A stretch of 35,228 nucleotides of DNA from Thermoguttaceae bacterium (GTDB lineage Bacteria > Planctomycetota > Planctomycetia > Pirellulales > Thermoguttaceae): assembly GCA_017937685.1 (NCBI GenBank), contig JAGBDD010000195.1, positions 1-35,228 of the forward strand. The letters are read 5' to 3'. Position 1 is the stretch's first letter, and every line of letters begins with the position of its first letter. A program made the translations under genes and the position numbers. Of this stretch, positions 8,125 through 15,743 are shown piece by piece. The notes beneath the pieces are model-generated. The model was not told where the DNA came from. It searched no databases and worked only from the letters and a program-made list of their open reading frames with translations.

Positions 8125-9339
8125 ATGGAACTGCACGAGTTGATTCAATCCCTCAAAACCGATGAAGGCGGTAAAATCGTTATGGTCGTTTCGGACGGTA
8201 TCGGCGGTCTTCCGCTGCAACCGGGCGGGCCGACCGAATTGGAAGCCGCGTCGACGCCGAATCTCGATCAACTCGCCGCCAAGGGCGTTTCCGGCATGTC
8301 CCTCCCGATCCTTCCGGGCATTACCCCCGGCAGCGGCCCGGGCCACCTCGGCCTCTTCGGTTACGACCCGCTCGTCTTCCAAATCGGTCGCGGCGTCCTC
8401 GAAGCCGCCGGCATCGCGTTCCCGGTCGGCCCGAACGACGTTTGCATTCGCTGCAACTTCTGCACGATCGACGAAAACGGCCTCATTACCGACCGCCGCG
8501 CGGGCCGCATTCCGACGGAAGAATCGGTCGAAGTCGTTAAACTCCTCGAAAACGTCAAAATCCCGGGCGTCGAAGTTTTCGTTAAGCCGGTGAAAGAACA
8601 CCGTTTCGTCGTCGTCTTCCGCGGCGAAGGCCTCGGCGGCAACGTCGCGGACACCGACCCGCAAAAGGTCGGCGCGAAACCGCTCGACCCGGTCGCGAAG
8701 GACGCCGAAAGCGAAAAGACCGCGCAAGTCGCGAAGGAATTTTTCAACCAAGCCGTTGAAATCCTCAAAGGTCAACCGAAAGCGAACTGCCTGACGATGC
8801 GCGGTTTCGCGAAGAAGCCGAGCCTGCCGACGTACAAAGAATTGTACGGTCTCGACGCCGCCGCGATCGCCGTTTATCCGATGTACAAAGGCCTCGCGAG
8901 CCTCGTCGGAATGGAACTCGTCGGTTCCCCGGCTTCGCTCCAAGAAGAAGTCGAAGTTTTGAAAGAAAACTGGAACAAATACGACTTCTTCTTCCTCCAC
9001 TTCAAGTACACCGACAGCCGCGGCGAAGACGGCAACTACGAAGAAAAACGCAAGATGGTCGAAGAACTCGACAAAGTTATGCCGCAAATCGCCGAACTGA
9101 TCGGCCCGAACGACTGCTTGATCGTTACCGGCGACCACAGCACCCCGGCGAAGATGGCGTCGCACTCCTTCCACCCGGTTCCGACGATGATCGTATCCGA
9201 TCTCGCGCGCACCGACTCCTGCCAAAAATTCGGCGAAACGGAAGCGAATAACTTCGGCGGGCTCGGTCACTTCCAAGCGATTCACCTGATGCCGCTCGCG
9301 ATGGCGCACGCCAACCGCTTGGGTAAATTCGGCGCTTAA
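8125..9339 (+). CDS. apgM: Cofactor-independent phosphoglycerate mutase, archaeal ApgM type
   Basis: Interconverts 3- and 2-phosphoglycerate in glycolysis and gluconeogenesis without 2,3-bisphosphoglycerate. The protein has 404 residues, the usual length of the ApgM branch of the alkaline phosphatase superfamily. Metal-binding and catalytic motifs are present: VVSDGIGG (Asp24), the nucleophile region PGSGPGHLGLFGYDP (Ser70), RCNFCTID, KYTDSRGEDGNYEEK and VTGDHSTPAKMASHS near the C-terminus. The ATG at 8125 is preferred over an in-frame TTG at 8101 because GAAAGG (8113-8118) precedes it. It is a single gene with its own promoter and terminator. Confidence 0.96.
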   Translation: MELHELIQSLKTDEGGKIVMVVSDGIGGLPLQPGGPTELEAASTPNLDQLAAKGVSGMSLPILPGITPGSGPGHLGLFGYDPLVFQIGRGVLEAAGIAFPVGPNDVCIRCNFCTIDENGLITDRRAGRIPTEESVEVVKLLENVKIPGVEVFVKPVKEHRFVVVFRGEGLGGNVADTDPQKVGAKPLDPVAKDAESEKTAQVAKEFFNQAVEILKGQPKANCLTMRGFAKKPSLPTYKELYGLDAAAIAVYPMYKGLASLVGMELVGSPASLQEEVEVLKENWNKYDFFFLHFKYTDSRGEDGNYEEKRKMVEELDKVMPQIAELIGPNDCLIVTGDHSTPAKMASHSFHPVPTMIVSDLARTDSCQKFGETEANNFGGLGHFQAIHLMPLAMAHANRLGKFGA

Positions 9340-9353
9340 TTTTTCGCCTTTAC

Positions 9354-9380
9354 GGAGCGTTTTCGGACGCTCCCGTTTTT
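9354..9380 (+). terminator. apgM intrinsic terminator
   Basis: GGAGCGT (9354-9360) pairs with ACGCTCC (9367-9373) around a 6-base loop, followed by CGTTTTT. Confidence 0.88.
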
Positions 9381-9386
9381 CCCAAT

Positions 9387-9434
9387 CGCCGATTTTAACG
9401 TTTTTATCGGCTGTAAAACGCGTTAAAGTCGGCG
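9387..9434. promoter_or_regulatory. 14-bp inverted repeat upstream of the lipoprotein-rnpA unit
   Basis: CGCCGATTTTAACG (9387-9400) and CGTTAAAGTCGGCG (9421-9434) are inverted copies with one mismatch and a 20-base spacer. The left arm contains the recurring word GATTTTAACG. It lies between the apgM terminator and the next gene, so it could be an operator or a leader hairpin. There is no T tract after it. Confidence 0.45.
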
Positions 9435-9550
9435 GTCGTATGTTGTTTTTTGACGAACGAACCGCCGATTACCGCGATCTTCGTTCGACAGCCGCCCTTT
9501 GAACCGTCGGCGACGCGCTTGCGTCGGCGCGGCGTTGGAGACGACGCATT

Positions 9551-10141
9551 ATGTCGAAACGCTCGTATTTTAACGTTTTTACCGCCTCGACGCTTCTTCT
9601 CGGCGCCGCGTTCGGCGGCGGTTGCGCTCCCGAAACGCCGGAAATTCCTCCGGAAGTCGCCGCGGCGCATTCGGTCGATTATTCGGCGGCGCCAGACGGC
9701 GAAGTCGCGCTTTTAACGTCGGAAACGAAGTACGACGAGTTTATCGAAAGTTCGCCCGTCGCCGTCGTTAAATTCGGCGCCGCGTGGTGCCCGCCGTGCC
9801 GCGCTTTCGAACCCGACTTGCGAAAACAAGCCGGTTATTTTGACGGTCGCGGGGTAAAATTCGCCGAAGTCGACGTCGACGAACTCGGGAAAAAGGCGCG
9901 CGAACTCGACGTTCAATCGATTCCGGACGTTCGCGTTTACGTCGACGGTCGCGAATACGCGCAAATCGTCGGTTACGAGCCGCACAACTTGGCGAATCTT
10001 GTCGACTCCCTTTGCGAGCCCGCGCCGCAAAAGCCGCAATCCGCCGCCCCGCTCGCGCCCGAAACAACCTCGGCGACCGATTCGGAAAACGTCGACAACG
10101 CCGAAAAACCGCTCGAAGAGGAGCTTTGGCCGGAAGAATGA
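9551..10141 (+). CDS. Thioredoxin-like lipoprotein
   Basis: A 196-residue secreted thioredoxin-fold protein. The N-terminus has a short basic part, a hydrophobic stretch and GGGC with the lipidation Cys at residue 25. The thioredoxin domain spans about 52-150, with the active site WCPPC (79-83) in KFGAAWCPPCRAF and the cis-Pro region QSIPDVRVY. The acidic tail after ~155 (rich in Glu, Pro and Ala) looks disordered. It should act as a thiol-disulfide oxidoreductase outside the cytoplasm. GGAG about 10 bases before the ATG supports the start. Its stop overlaps the rnpA start (ATGA). Confidence 0.9.
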   Translation: MSKRSYFNVFTASTLLLGAAFGGGCAPETPEIPPEVAAAHSVDYSAAPDGEVALLTSETKYDEFIESSPVAVVKFGAAWCPPCRAFEPDLRKQAGYFDGRGVKFAEVDVDELGKKARELDVQSIPDVRVYVDGREYAQIVGYEPHNLANLVDSLCEPAPQKPQSAAPLAPETTSATDSENVDNAEKPLEEELWPEE

Positions 10142-10602
10142 CCGATCCGCTTCCCGTCGCCGCGTCGGAAACGCCCGATTCTTTTCGGTTCGATAAAACG
10201 CGAAAAATCAAACGTTCAACCGATTTTCAACTCGTTTATCGAGCGCGGATTCGCGTTTACAACGAGCGTTTGACCGTTTGTTGCCGTCCGACGACGCCGG
10301 ACGCGCCGAGCCGTTTGGGGCTTTCCGTTTCGAAAAAAGTCGGCAAAGCGTTCGTTCGCAATCGTTGGAAGCGTTTGCTTCGCGAAGCGTTTCGACTTCG
10401 TCGTCGCGAACTTCCGACCGGTTTCGATTTTGTCGTCGTCCCGACGCGCCAAGACAAGGCGCCGTCGCTGGAAATCCTCGCCGACGACTTGGTAAAATTA
10501 GCGCGTCGTTGCGTCCGCAAAGCGATTAAGAGGGGCGCGACGCCGAACGCCGCCTCGATTTCGTCCGTTTCAACGCCGCAAACGAACGAAATTCGCGTTT
10601 GA
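10138..10602 (+). CDS. rnpA: Ribonuclease P protein component
   Basis: Protein subunit of RNase P, which matures tRNA 5' ends. The 154-residue protein starts at the ATG inside the ATGA overlap with the preceding lipoprotein gene, which implies translational coupling. The frame is open further upstream, but only as a shadow of that gene. The family pattern is clear: [20 protein letters not shown], then [20 protein letters not shown] with the RNxxKRxxRE signature, and [12 protein letters not shown]. The long N-terminal lead (about 20 residues) and the Ser/Thr-rich tail are extra. The usual upstream rpmH is not adjacent. Confidence 0.95.
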   Translation: MTDPLPVAASETPDSFRFDKTRKIKRSTDFQLVYRARIRVYNERLTVCCRPTTPDAPSRLGLSVSKKVGKAFVRNRWKRLLREAFRLRRRELPTGFDFVVVPTRQDKAPSLEILADDLVKLARRCVRKAIKRGATPNAASISSVSTPQTNEIRV

Positions 10603-10648
10603 AAATTGCCGAACGCGTCAATTTGTCCGTTTTAACGCCGCCCGCCAA

Positions 10649-10924
10649 ATGATTAAACGCGCTTTCCATTTTTTATCGCGACTTTTTTTCAATATCGAGT
10701 TGTTTTTGGAGCGTGTTTTAACGTTTTTTATCGTTAAAATCGTTCGTTTTTATCAACTTGCAATTAGTCCGATGTTCGGCCCCTGTTGCCGTTTCACTCC
10801 GACGTGCAGTCAATACTGTTTATTAGCGATTCAAAAATACGGCGTTTTTGTCGGCGTCCTCAAAACTTGTCGTCGTATTTTACGTTGCCACCCTTTTTCT
10901 CAAGGCGGATACGACCCGCCTTGA
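10649..10924 (+). CDS. yidD: Membrane protein insertion efficiency factor
   Basis: A 91-residue YidD-family protein, which helps YidC-dependent membrane insertion. It has the hallmark [23 protein letters not shown], with its Cys residues, and the ending [17 protein letters not shown] hydrophobic amphipathic N-terminal part of about 30 residues is longer than in short homologues. It lies 46 bases after rnpA, the usual neighbour, but the expected next gene yidC is absent here. No Shine-Dalgarno is visible. Confidence 0.95.
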   Translation: MIKRAFHFLSRLFFNIELFLERVLTFFIVKIVRFYQLAISPMFGPCCRFTPTCSQYCLLAIQKYGVFVGVLKTCRRILRCHPFSQGGYDPP

Positions 10925-11003
10925 CGCGTTTGTGTCCGCGCGTTAACTCGGAACGTTTCAGTCACGACAACCGAATATTGCAACGCGTTTGAAAATCAAA
11001 ACA

Positions 11004-11363
11004 ATGAGAATAACGTTTCTCTGCGACTCCTGCCGTTCGGAACTAACGGTCGCTTCGCATTTTGCCGGTCGCGCCATCCTTTGTCCGCGTTGCCGTCGTA
11101 AAACTCGGATTCCGGCGACCAACGCCGCGTCCGACGCCGAATCGCAACCTTCCGACGCCCGCGTCCGCGAAGCGTCGAACGCGTTCGTCAAACTTTGCGC
11201 CAACTTCGCGCCAAATCCGTTCGCCTTTTCGGTTCGGCTGGAAACATTCGCTTCCTCCGACGGCGAGGCGGCAGAAACCGCGTCCGACGTCGAAACCTCC
11301 GCCTCCAAAACGCCGAGCGTTCACGAATTAATCGCGACGTTGCTAGACGAAGATAATCGTTAA
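11004..11363 (+). CDS. Small zinc-ribbon protein
   Basis: A 119-residue protein of unknown role. Residues 1-35 form a zinc ribbon with CDSC and CPRC pairs (FLCDSCRSELTV, AILCPRCRRKTRIP), a type common as an N-terminal module in planctomycete proteins. The rest is acidic, Ala/Ser-rich and probably disordered, ending SVHELIATLLDEDNR. The ATG at 11004 is preferred to the in-frame TTG at 10989 because the ribbon begins directly after it; neither has a strong ribosome binding site. It sits between yidD and queC on the same strand. Confidence 0.75.
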   Translation: MRITFLCDSCRSELTVASHFAGRAILCPRCRRKTRIPATNAASDAESQPSDARVREASNAFVKLCANFAPNPFAFSVRLETFASSDGEAAETASDVETSASKTPSVHELIATLLDEDNR

Positions 11364-11477
11364 AATCCCGTTTCCCCCCCTCCGACGTCGTTTGGCGTCG
11401 GCTTGCCCTTGTTTTGCCGTCGCCGGCGTTCCGTCGACGGTCGCGTTCCCCAATCGCGTTTCCCCTAAAGGTCTCCT

Positions 11478-12173
11478 ATGTCGTCTCCCACCAAAGCGGT
11501 CGTTCTGCTTTCCGGCGGTCTCGATTCTTCGACGGTTTGCGCCCTCGCCGCGGCCGAAGGTCGAGAAATTTACGCTCTCACCTTGAATTACAATCAGCGA
11601 CACGCCCGCGAACTCGACGCCGCCCGCGCCGTCGCCCGCTTTTTCAACGTTCGCGAACACCTGATTTTCCCCATCGACTTAACGCTGTTCGGCGGAAGTT
11701 CGCTCACCGACGACGCGATCGCCGTCGAAACGGACGTTCCGCTTGAAAAAATCGGAGCGTCGATCCCCAGTTCCTACGTTCCGGCGCGCAACACGATCTT
11801 CCTTTCTCTCGCCCTCGCGTTCGCCGAAACGCGCGGCGCCAACGAAATTTGGCTCGGCGTCAACTGCGTCGATTACAGCGGTTATCCCGATTGTCGCCCG
11901 GAATATTTAGCCGCGTTTTCCCATCTCGCCCAACTTGCGACCAAAGTCGGCGTCGAAGGAACCGCGATCGAAATCAAAGCGCCCCTTATGCGCCTCGACA
12001 AAGGCGAAATCATCCGTCGCGGCGTCGAACTCGGTCTCGATTATTCGCTAACGCGCACCTGTTACGACCTCGACGACGCCGGTTTGTCTTGCGGACGTTG
12101 CGAAGCCTGCGTTCTGCGGCAAGCGGGTTTCGCCGCCGCGGGCCTCGTCGACCCGGCTCCTTATCGCGGTTAA
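11478..12173 (+). CDS. queC: 7-cyano-7-deazaguanine synthase
   Basis: Converts 7-carboxy-7-deazaguanine to preQ0 in the queuosine pathway, using ATP and ammonia. The protein has 231 residues, a normal length. The PP-loop is VVLLSGGLDSSTV (SGGLDS at 12-17). The C-terminal zinc site is the four-Cys pattern CYDLDDAGLSCGRCEACVLR. Other conserved parts are NYNQRHARE and VPARNTIFLSLALAFAE. AAAGG precedes the ATG at good spacing. No preQ1 riboswitch was recognised in the 114 bases upstream, and no other queuosine genes are in the window. Confidence 0.96.
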   Translation: MSSPTKAVVLLSGGLDSSTVCALAAAEGREIYALTLNYNQRHARELDAARAVARFFNVREHLIFPIDLTLFGGSSLTDDAIAVETDVPLEKIGASIPSSYVPARNTIFLSLALAFAETRGANEIWLGVNCVDYSGYPDCRPEYLAAFSHLAQLATKVGVEGTAIEIKAPLMRLDKGEIIRRGVELGLDYSLTRTCYDLDDAGLSCGRCEACVLRQAGFAAAGLVDPAPYRG

Positions 12174-12186
12174 TTTTTTAGGACGC

Positions 12187-12222
12187 GGCGCACGGCGTTC
12201 GATTTCTCGAACTCCGCGCGCC
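12187..12222 (+). terminator. Hairpin after queC
   Basis: The arms 12187-12202 and 12207-12222 form a 16-bp stem with two mismatches around the tetraloop TTTC. No T run follows, so this is either a weak or factor-assisted terminator, or an RNA stability element. Confidence 0.5.
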
Positions 12223-12326
12223 TTGCCTCAAGATTGCGAAGCGGAACGCCGATATATCGAAAAACGCGTTTGGAAACGTTATTTTTCGCGTTCAATTCCC
12301 CAAAGTTTCAAGACAAGGACGTCGTT

Positions 12327-12656
12327 ATGAAAAAATTTTCTCGTCGCGGTTTTACGATCGGCGTTTTAGGGTTCGGAGCCGGGTTGTTCCTCTCTCGCGA
12401 CGTCTTGGGAGCGCTCGACGCGCTCGACGCGGCGTTGGTTAAGCAAGAATTGCGCGTCAAAACGGACGCCGAAGGCGCGTTCGTCGACGACGTCGTCGCC
12501 AAAACTCGCTCCGGCGAAATTCCGCCGAACATTCTGAACGCGGCGTATCGTTACGCGGTGAAAAAAGACGGCGGTCGGCGCGTCTATTATTTTGCGCGCT
12601 GTCTCGAAATTTTGACGAAAAGAGCCGGTCTTAACGTTAAATTCCTTAAATTTTAA
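12327..12656 (+). CDS. Small secreted protein with Tat-type signal
   Basis: A 109-residue protein that I do not recognise. It starts MKKFSRRGFTIGVLGFGAGLF, a clear twin-Arg signal (SRRGFT) and hydrophobic core, which would leave a mature part of about 80 residues. The mature part is charged, with alternating helix-like stretches (LDALDAALVKQELRVKTD, EIPPNILNAAYRYAVKKDGG) and one Cys (in FARCLEIL). The inner ATG at 12327 is chosen over an upstream in-frame start at 12234 because of AAGGA at 12315-12319 and the signal sequence. A protein this small on the Tat route usually carries a cofactor or travels with a partner; none is evident nearby. Confidence 0.7.
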   Translation: MKKFSRRGFTIGVLGFGAGLFLSRDVLGALDALDAALVKQELRVKTDAEGAFVDDVVAKTRSGEIPPNILNAAYRYAVKKDGGRRVYYFARCLEILTKRAGLNVKFLKF

Positions 12657-12701
12657 CGTCCGAGCTTTCTCCGTTTCAATTTTAAGCGTCCAATTTACTT
12701 T

Positions 12702-12719
12702 CGTCGAGCGCGCTCGACG
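12702..12719. repeat. Perfect 18-bp palindrome
   Basis: CGTCGAGCGCGCTCGACG reads identically on both strands. It lies between the convergent Tat-signal gene and mcsB, just before the shared terminator. Confidence 0.7.
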
Positions 12720-12736
12720 TTTGCGCAAGAAATTCC

Positions 12737-12781
12737 AAAGCGCGTCGCCGAGAAGTTTTCGCTTCCGACGACGCGCTTTTT
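12737..12781. terminator. Bidirectional terminator between the Tat-signal gene and mcsB
   Basis: AAAGCGCGTCG (12737-12747) pairs with CGACGCGCTTT (12769-12779) around a 21-base loop. The plus side ends in five T; the minus side ends in CTTTGGAATTTCTT. Confidence 0.72.
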
Positions 12782-12799
12782 CGTCGACGGCGTTCGCCG

Positions 12800-13861
12800 T
12801 CAATTATAATCGGCCAATTTCTTACGCGCATACTCGGCGCGCAAGACCTCCTCGTCGACGTCGGCGCCCGGCTTCGTTCCGGTTAAACGCCGCAAATGCG
12901 ACGTTTGAATCGCCGCGGTCAGTTCGTCGAGCGCGGAGATCGGAACCGAATCGATCAAACGCAATCGAACGCCGAGTCGAACGCTCGACAAATGCGTCAT
13001 CGCCTCTTCCATTGTGATTGCGCGAGCCGACTTCAACAACGCGAACGCCCGATAACAGCGATCCATCGCGCCGTCGCGATCTTTTTCCAACATCGTTTGG
13101 CGCGCCTGCCGCTCGTAATTAATCACGCACGGAATCACTTCGCTCAACTGCTCGATAATTTCTTCCTCGGAGGTTCCCAACGTCGCTTGGTTGCTAATTT
13201 GGAAAAACTCGCCGAGAACGCGCGACCATTCGCCGTAAATTCCGCGCACCGCCAAGTTCATTTTTTGCAATCCGCGAAGAACTTTTTCGATCTCGTTCGT
13301 TTCGATCAACGCCGGCAAATGCAACATCACGCTCGCGCGAATCCCGGTTCCGACGTTCGACGGACAGGCGGTCAAATACCCCAATTTCTCGTCGAACGCG
13401 TAATCGAGTTCCGCTTCAAACGCGTCGTCCAACTTGTCGACCTTTTTCCAAAGATCGCGCAAGGCGAAACCGCTCGCGGTCGCTTGAAGTCGCAAATGAT
13501 CCTCTTCGTTGACCATCGCGCAAAAATTCTCGCGTTTTTCCAACAGAAGCGCGCGCGGTCTCTCGCCCGCTTCCACAAATTCGCGACTTACGACAAGCCG
13601 TTCTTGCAGAAAACGAGCGTCGTCGCCCGAAATATCGACAAAGTCGATAAAATCGGTCTCGTCGGCCGAAAAACTTTTCTCGGCGACTCGCGAACAAGCG
13701 GCGACCACGTTCCGCAAGTCGTCGTTCGTCGCGCGACTAACAAAAGGAAAACCGCTCAAATTCCGCGCCAAACGAACGCGGCTCGAAATCGCGACGTCGG
13801 AATCCGGCCCGTCGTCGCGCAACCAAGCGCACCGTCGCCGCAACAAATCGTTAATATTCAC
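12800..13861 (-). CDS. mcsB: Protein arginine kinase McsB
   Basis: Phosphoglycerol/guanido-kinase-fold enzyme that phosphorylates arginine residues in proteins; in Bacillus this marks proteins for ClpCP. The 353 residues match family length. Motifs: SSRVRLARNL at 26-35 (nucleotide binding), NEEDH at 118-122 (catalytic Glu region), TACPSNVGTGIRASVMLHLP at 164-183, and ATLGTSEEEIIEQL. The start is a GTG at 13861, with GAGG at good spacing. The activator gene mcsA and clpC are not adjacent. The upstream neighbour on the same strand, 167 bases away, is the GlmU-like gene, so co-transcription is possible. Confidence 0.95.
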   Translation of the reverse strand: MNINDLLRRRCAWLRDDGPDSDVAISSRVRLARNLSGFPFVSRATNDDLRNVVAACSRVAEKSFSADETDFIDFVDISGDDARFLQERLVVSREFVEAGERPRALLLEKRENFCAMVNEEDHLRLQATASGFALRDLWKKVDKLDDAFEAELDYAFDEKLGYLTACPSNVGTGIRASVMLHLPALIETNEIEKVLRGLQKMNLAVRGIYGEWSRVLGEFFQISNQATLGTSEEEIIEQLSEVIPCVINYERQARQTMLEKDRDGAMDRCYRAFALLKSARAITMEEAMTHLSSVRLGVRLRLIDSVPISALDELTAAIQTSHLRRLTGTKPGADVDEEVLRAEYARKKLADYN

Positions 13862-14028
13862 TTAAAAGCCTCGTTTTCTACCGGCAAACGCCGCGCCGCC
13901 GTTCGGCGCGAGTCGTCTCCGCTCTATTCGTCCGACGCCCAAAATTCGCTCGCGCCGACGCCGGAACAACCGCTTCGTCGTTCCAAAGGTATTCTAACGA
14001 ATCGGCGCGATTTCGCCAAGCGCAAAAA

Positions 14029-15294
14029 TTAGAGCGCGAGCGGTTCGTTCGCCAGCTGCCGTTCGGAGCGCGTCAATTCGTACATATCGCGAATCAATTT
14101 TATGTCGCACGGACGTTGTTTGACGTCGCGACGGAAAAACATCCGTTCCTGCGTCGCGATCATCAATTCGAGCGAAATTTCGGTCGTTTGCCCAAACGAG
14201 CGCGCGTAATTGACGAAGCTCGGCACCGCGGTCGTTACGAAACCGTAAACCATGCTGCACGCGCCGATCGTTTTCCCGGTGAAAATACTCGTGTTGATCG
14301 CCGTTTTCGCGTAATCGCCGACGACGCACCCCAAAAACTGCATTCGCGACGGCGTTTTTCCGGCCGGCGTCTCCTGCCAAACCTCGTTGTAGGAGTTTTT
14401 CAGGTCGCTGTTGCACGTCCCGGCGCCCAGGTTTACCCAACTTCCCAAATAACTGTGCCCCAGAAAGCCGTGGTGTTGCTTGTTCGAATATTGCTCGATC
14501 GTCGTCGCTTCGACTTCGCCGCCGACTTTGCACGTCGAACCGATCGCGACGTAATCCTTAATCGCCGCGTGTTCCAAAATCCGGCTGTTTCGCCCGACGT
14601 AAACCGGCCCGCGCATAAAGGCGAACGGCCCGATTTTAACGTTTTTATCCAAAATAACGGGCCCGTTCTTCGAATCGACGACAAAATACTCGCCGATTTC
14701 CGGTCGTTCCTCGACGGCGCGCGGCACAAAGAGCCCGTCGGCGATTTCACAATAGTCGCCGGTCGCGACGCGGCTCTCCAAATTTTCGTTAATGTAACGC
14801 AAATGATAACGCACCGCGTCGGAAGAGCGTTCGAGAAGCGCGATCGGCTCGCCGACGTCGACCGCTTGGAGGTTCAAGTCTTTCAAAATCCCCTGCAACT
14901 GCGCGCAACCGATCTCTTGACGCGGCAAAAAATCCGCCGAATTTAACGTCGCGGCGACGATGGACGAGCCTGAAACGATCGCGGCGCCCCGTTCGCAAGG
15001 CGTCGTCGTCAACGCTCGCCAAGCGTTCAGCAAGGCGTATCGCGGCGCCGTTCTCGCGTTAATCAGCAAAATCGGCCCTTTGCGCTCGCCTCGCGCCGGA
15101 GTCCAGGCGAACGGAACGTCCTCGCGCAGTAAATCCCGAAGGTGCGGTCGAGCGATCAACTCGATTTCGCCCCCCAACTGCCGCGCTAAATTCAAGAGAC
15201 GAAGCGAACCGACGCTAATCGAAAACGCCGGACGCCCGACGGTGATCGGGTAAAGATCGACGACTTTATCGTCCTCAAACAAGATAATGTGCAT
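14029..15294 (-). CDS. GlmU-like sugar nucleotidyltransferase / acetyltransferase (alternative type)
   Basis: A 421-residue protein. The N-terminal ~170 residues are a diverged nucleotidyltransferase-like domain (MHIILFEDDKVVDLYPITVGRP). The rest is a left-handed beta-helix with hexapeptide periodicity (VILDKNVKIGPFAFMRGPVY, AIKDYVAIGSTCKVGGEV) and the loop HHGFLGHSYLGSWVNLGAGT. It resembles the alternative GlmU form (TIGR03991 as I recall it) found in Bacteroidota and planctomycetes, thought to make UDP-N-acetylglucosamine. The exact reaction is not proven. It is divergent from the HtrA-like gene and upstream of mcsB. Confidence 0.85.
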   Translation of the reverse strand: MHIILFEDDKVVDLYPITVGRPAFSISVGSLRLLNLARQLGGEIELIARPHLRDLLREDVPFAWTPARGERKGPILLINARTAPRYALLNAWRALTTTPCERGAAIVSGSSIVAATLNSADFLPRQEIGCAQLQGILKDLNLQAVDVGEPIALLERSSDAVRYHLRYINENLESRVATGDYCEIADGLFVPRAVEERPEIGEYFVVDSKNGPVILDKNVKIGPFAFMRGPVYVGRNSRILEHAAIKDYVAIGSTCKVGGEVEATTIEQYSNKQHHGFLGHSYLGSWVNLGAGTCNSDLKNSYNEVWQETPAGKTPSRMQFLGCVVGDYAKTAINTSIFTGKTIGACSMVYGFVTTAVPSFVNYARSFGQTTEISLELMIATQERMFFRRDVKQRPCDIKLIRDMYELTRSERQLANEPLAL

Positions 15295-15472
15295 TTATCG
15301 TTTTCCTCGACGTTCTTTTTTGCGAAACCATCTCGATATTTTAAACGTTTTTACGAAAGCGCGCCTCGCCGAATTTCGATTCGACGTTCGATTTCCGATG
15401 TTTTAACAACGTTATCGTTTTACTTATCCTTTATTCAAACGCAAGACGTTCGTCGTTCGCGCTCGTTTATCC

Positions 15473-15500
15473 ATTATAGAAGGAACACGCGAAAAATCAA
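15473..15500 (-). promoter_or_regulatory. Promoter candidate for the GlmU-like gene
   Basis: On the minus strand: TTGATT (15500-15495), a 16-base spacer and a perfect TATAAT (15478-15473). It lies about 180 bases before the start codon. Confidence 0.5.
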
Positions 15501-15612
15501 GAATTTTCCCGAAAAAACTTCCAAGCGCTCCTTTTTTCCTTATTTTATCCCCCCAACGGCCCCGTCGACGGAAAAATTTCTAAAAAAATCGCTCAAAACC
15601 GGCTTTTTTTTC

Positions 15613-15641
15613 TCGACGAACGCGTCCAAATTGCGTAAAAT
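15613..15641 (+). promoter_or_regulatory. Promoter candidate for the HtrA-like gene
   Basis: TCGACG (15613-15618), a 17-base spacer and TAAAAT (15636-15641), about 100 bases before the start codon. It is built like the apgM promoter (four and five of six positions). Confidence 0.45.
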
Positions 15642-15743
15642 CCCTTGGAGGCACGAATCGTCGTTTCCTCCGTTTTCTAACCGTCGCGCCGTCGCCCGAC
15701 CGCGCCGTTAAAATCCGTCTAATCGCAACAAAGGACGCGCTCA

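Larger units (their letters stand above)
15295..15743. other. Divergent control region GlmU-like / HtrA-like
   Basis: 449 bases, AT-rich in the middle. It contains a good minus-strand promoter (15473-15500), a plus-strand promoter (15613-15641) and one copy of CGTTAAAATC (15706-15715). The plus-strand open frame at 15289-15711 is Phe/Ser/Arg-rich and is not considered a gene. Confidence 0.6.

Noticed and set aside
11364..11477. Possible preQ1 riboswitch upstream of queC.
   Set aside because: Only a short CCGACG/CGTCGG hairpin is present; the A-rich tail and the C-rich loop pattern of a preQ1 aptamer are absent.
15289..15711. Plus-strand open frame in the GlmU-like / HtrA-like divergent region.
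   Set aside because: Phe/Ser/Arg-rich translation of AT-rich control DNA; it overlaps two promoter candidates and has no ribosome binding site.
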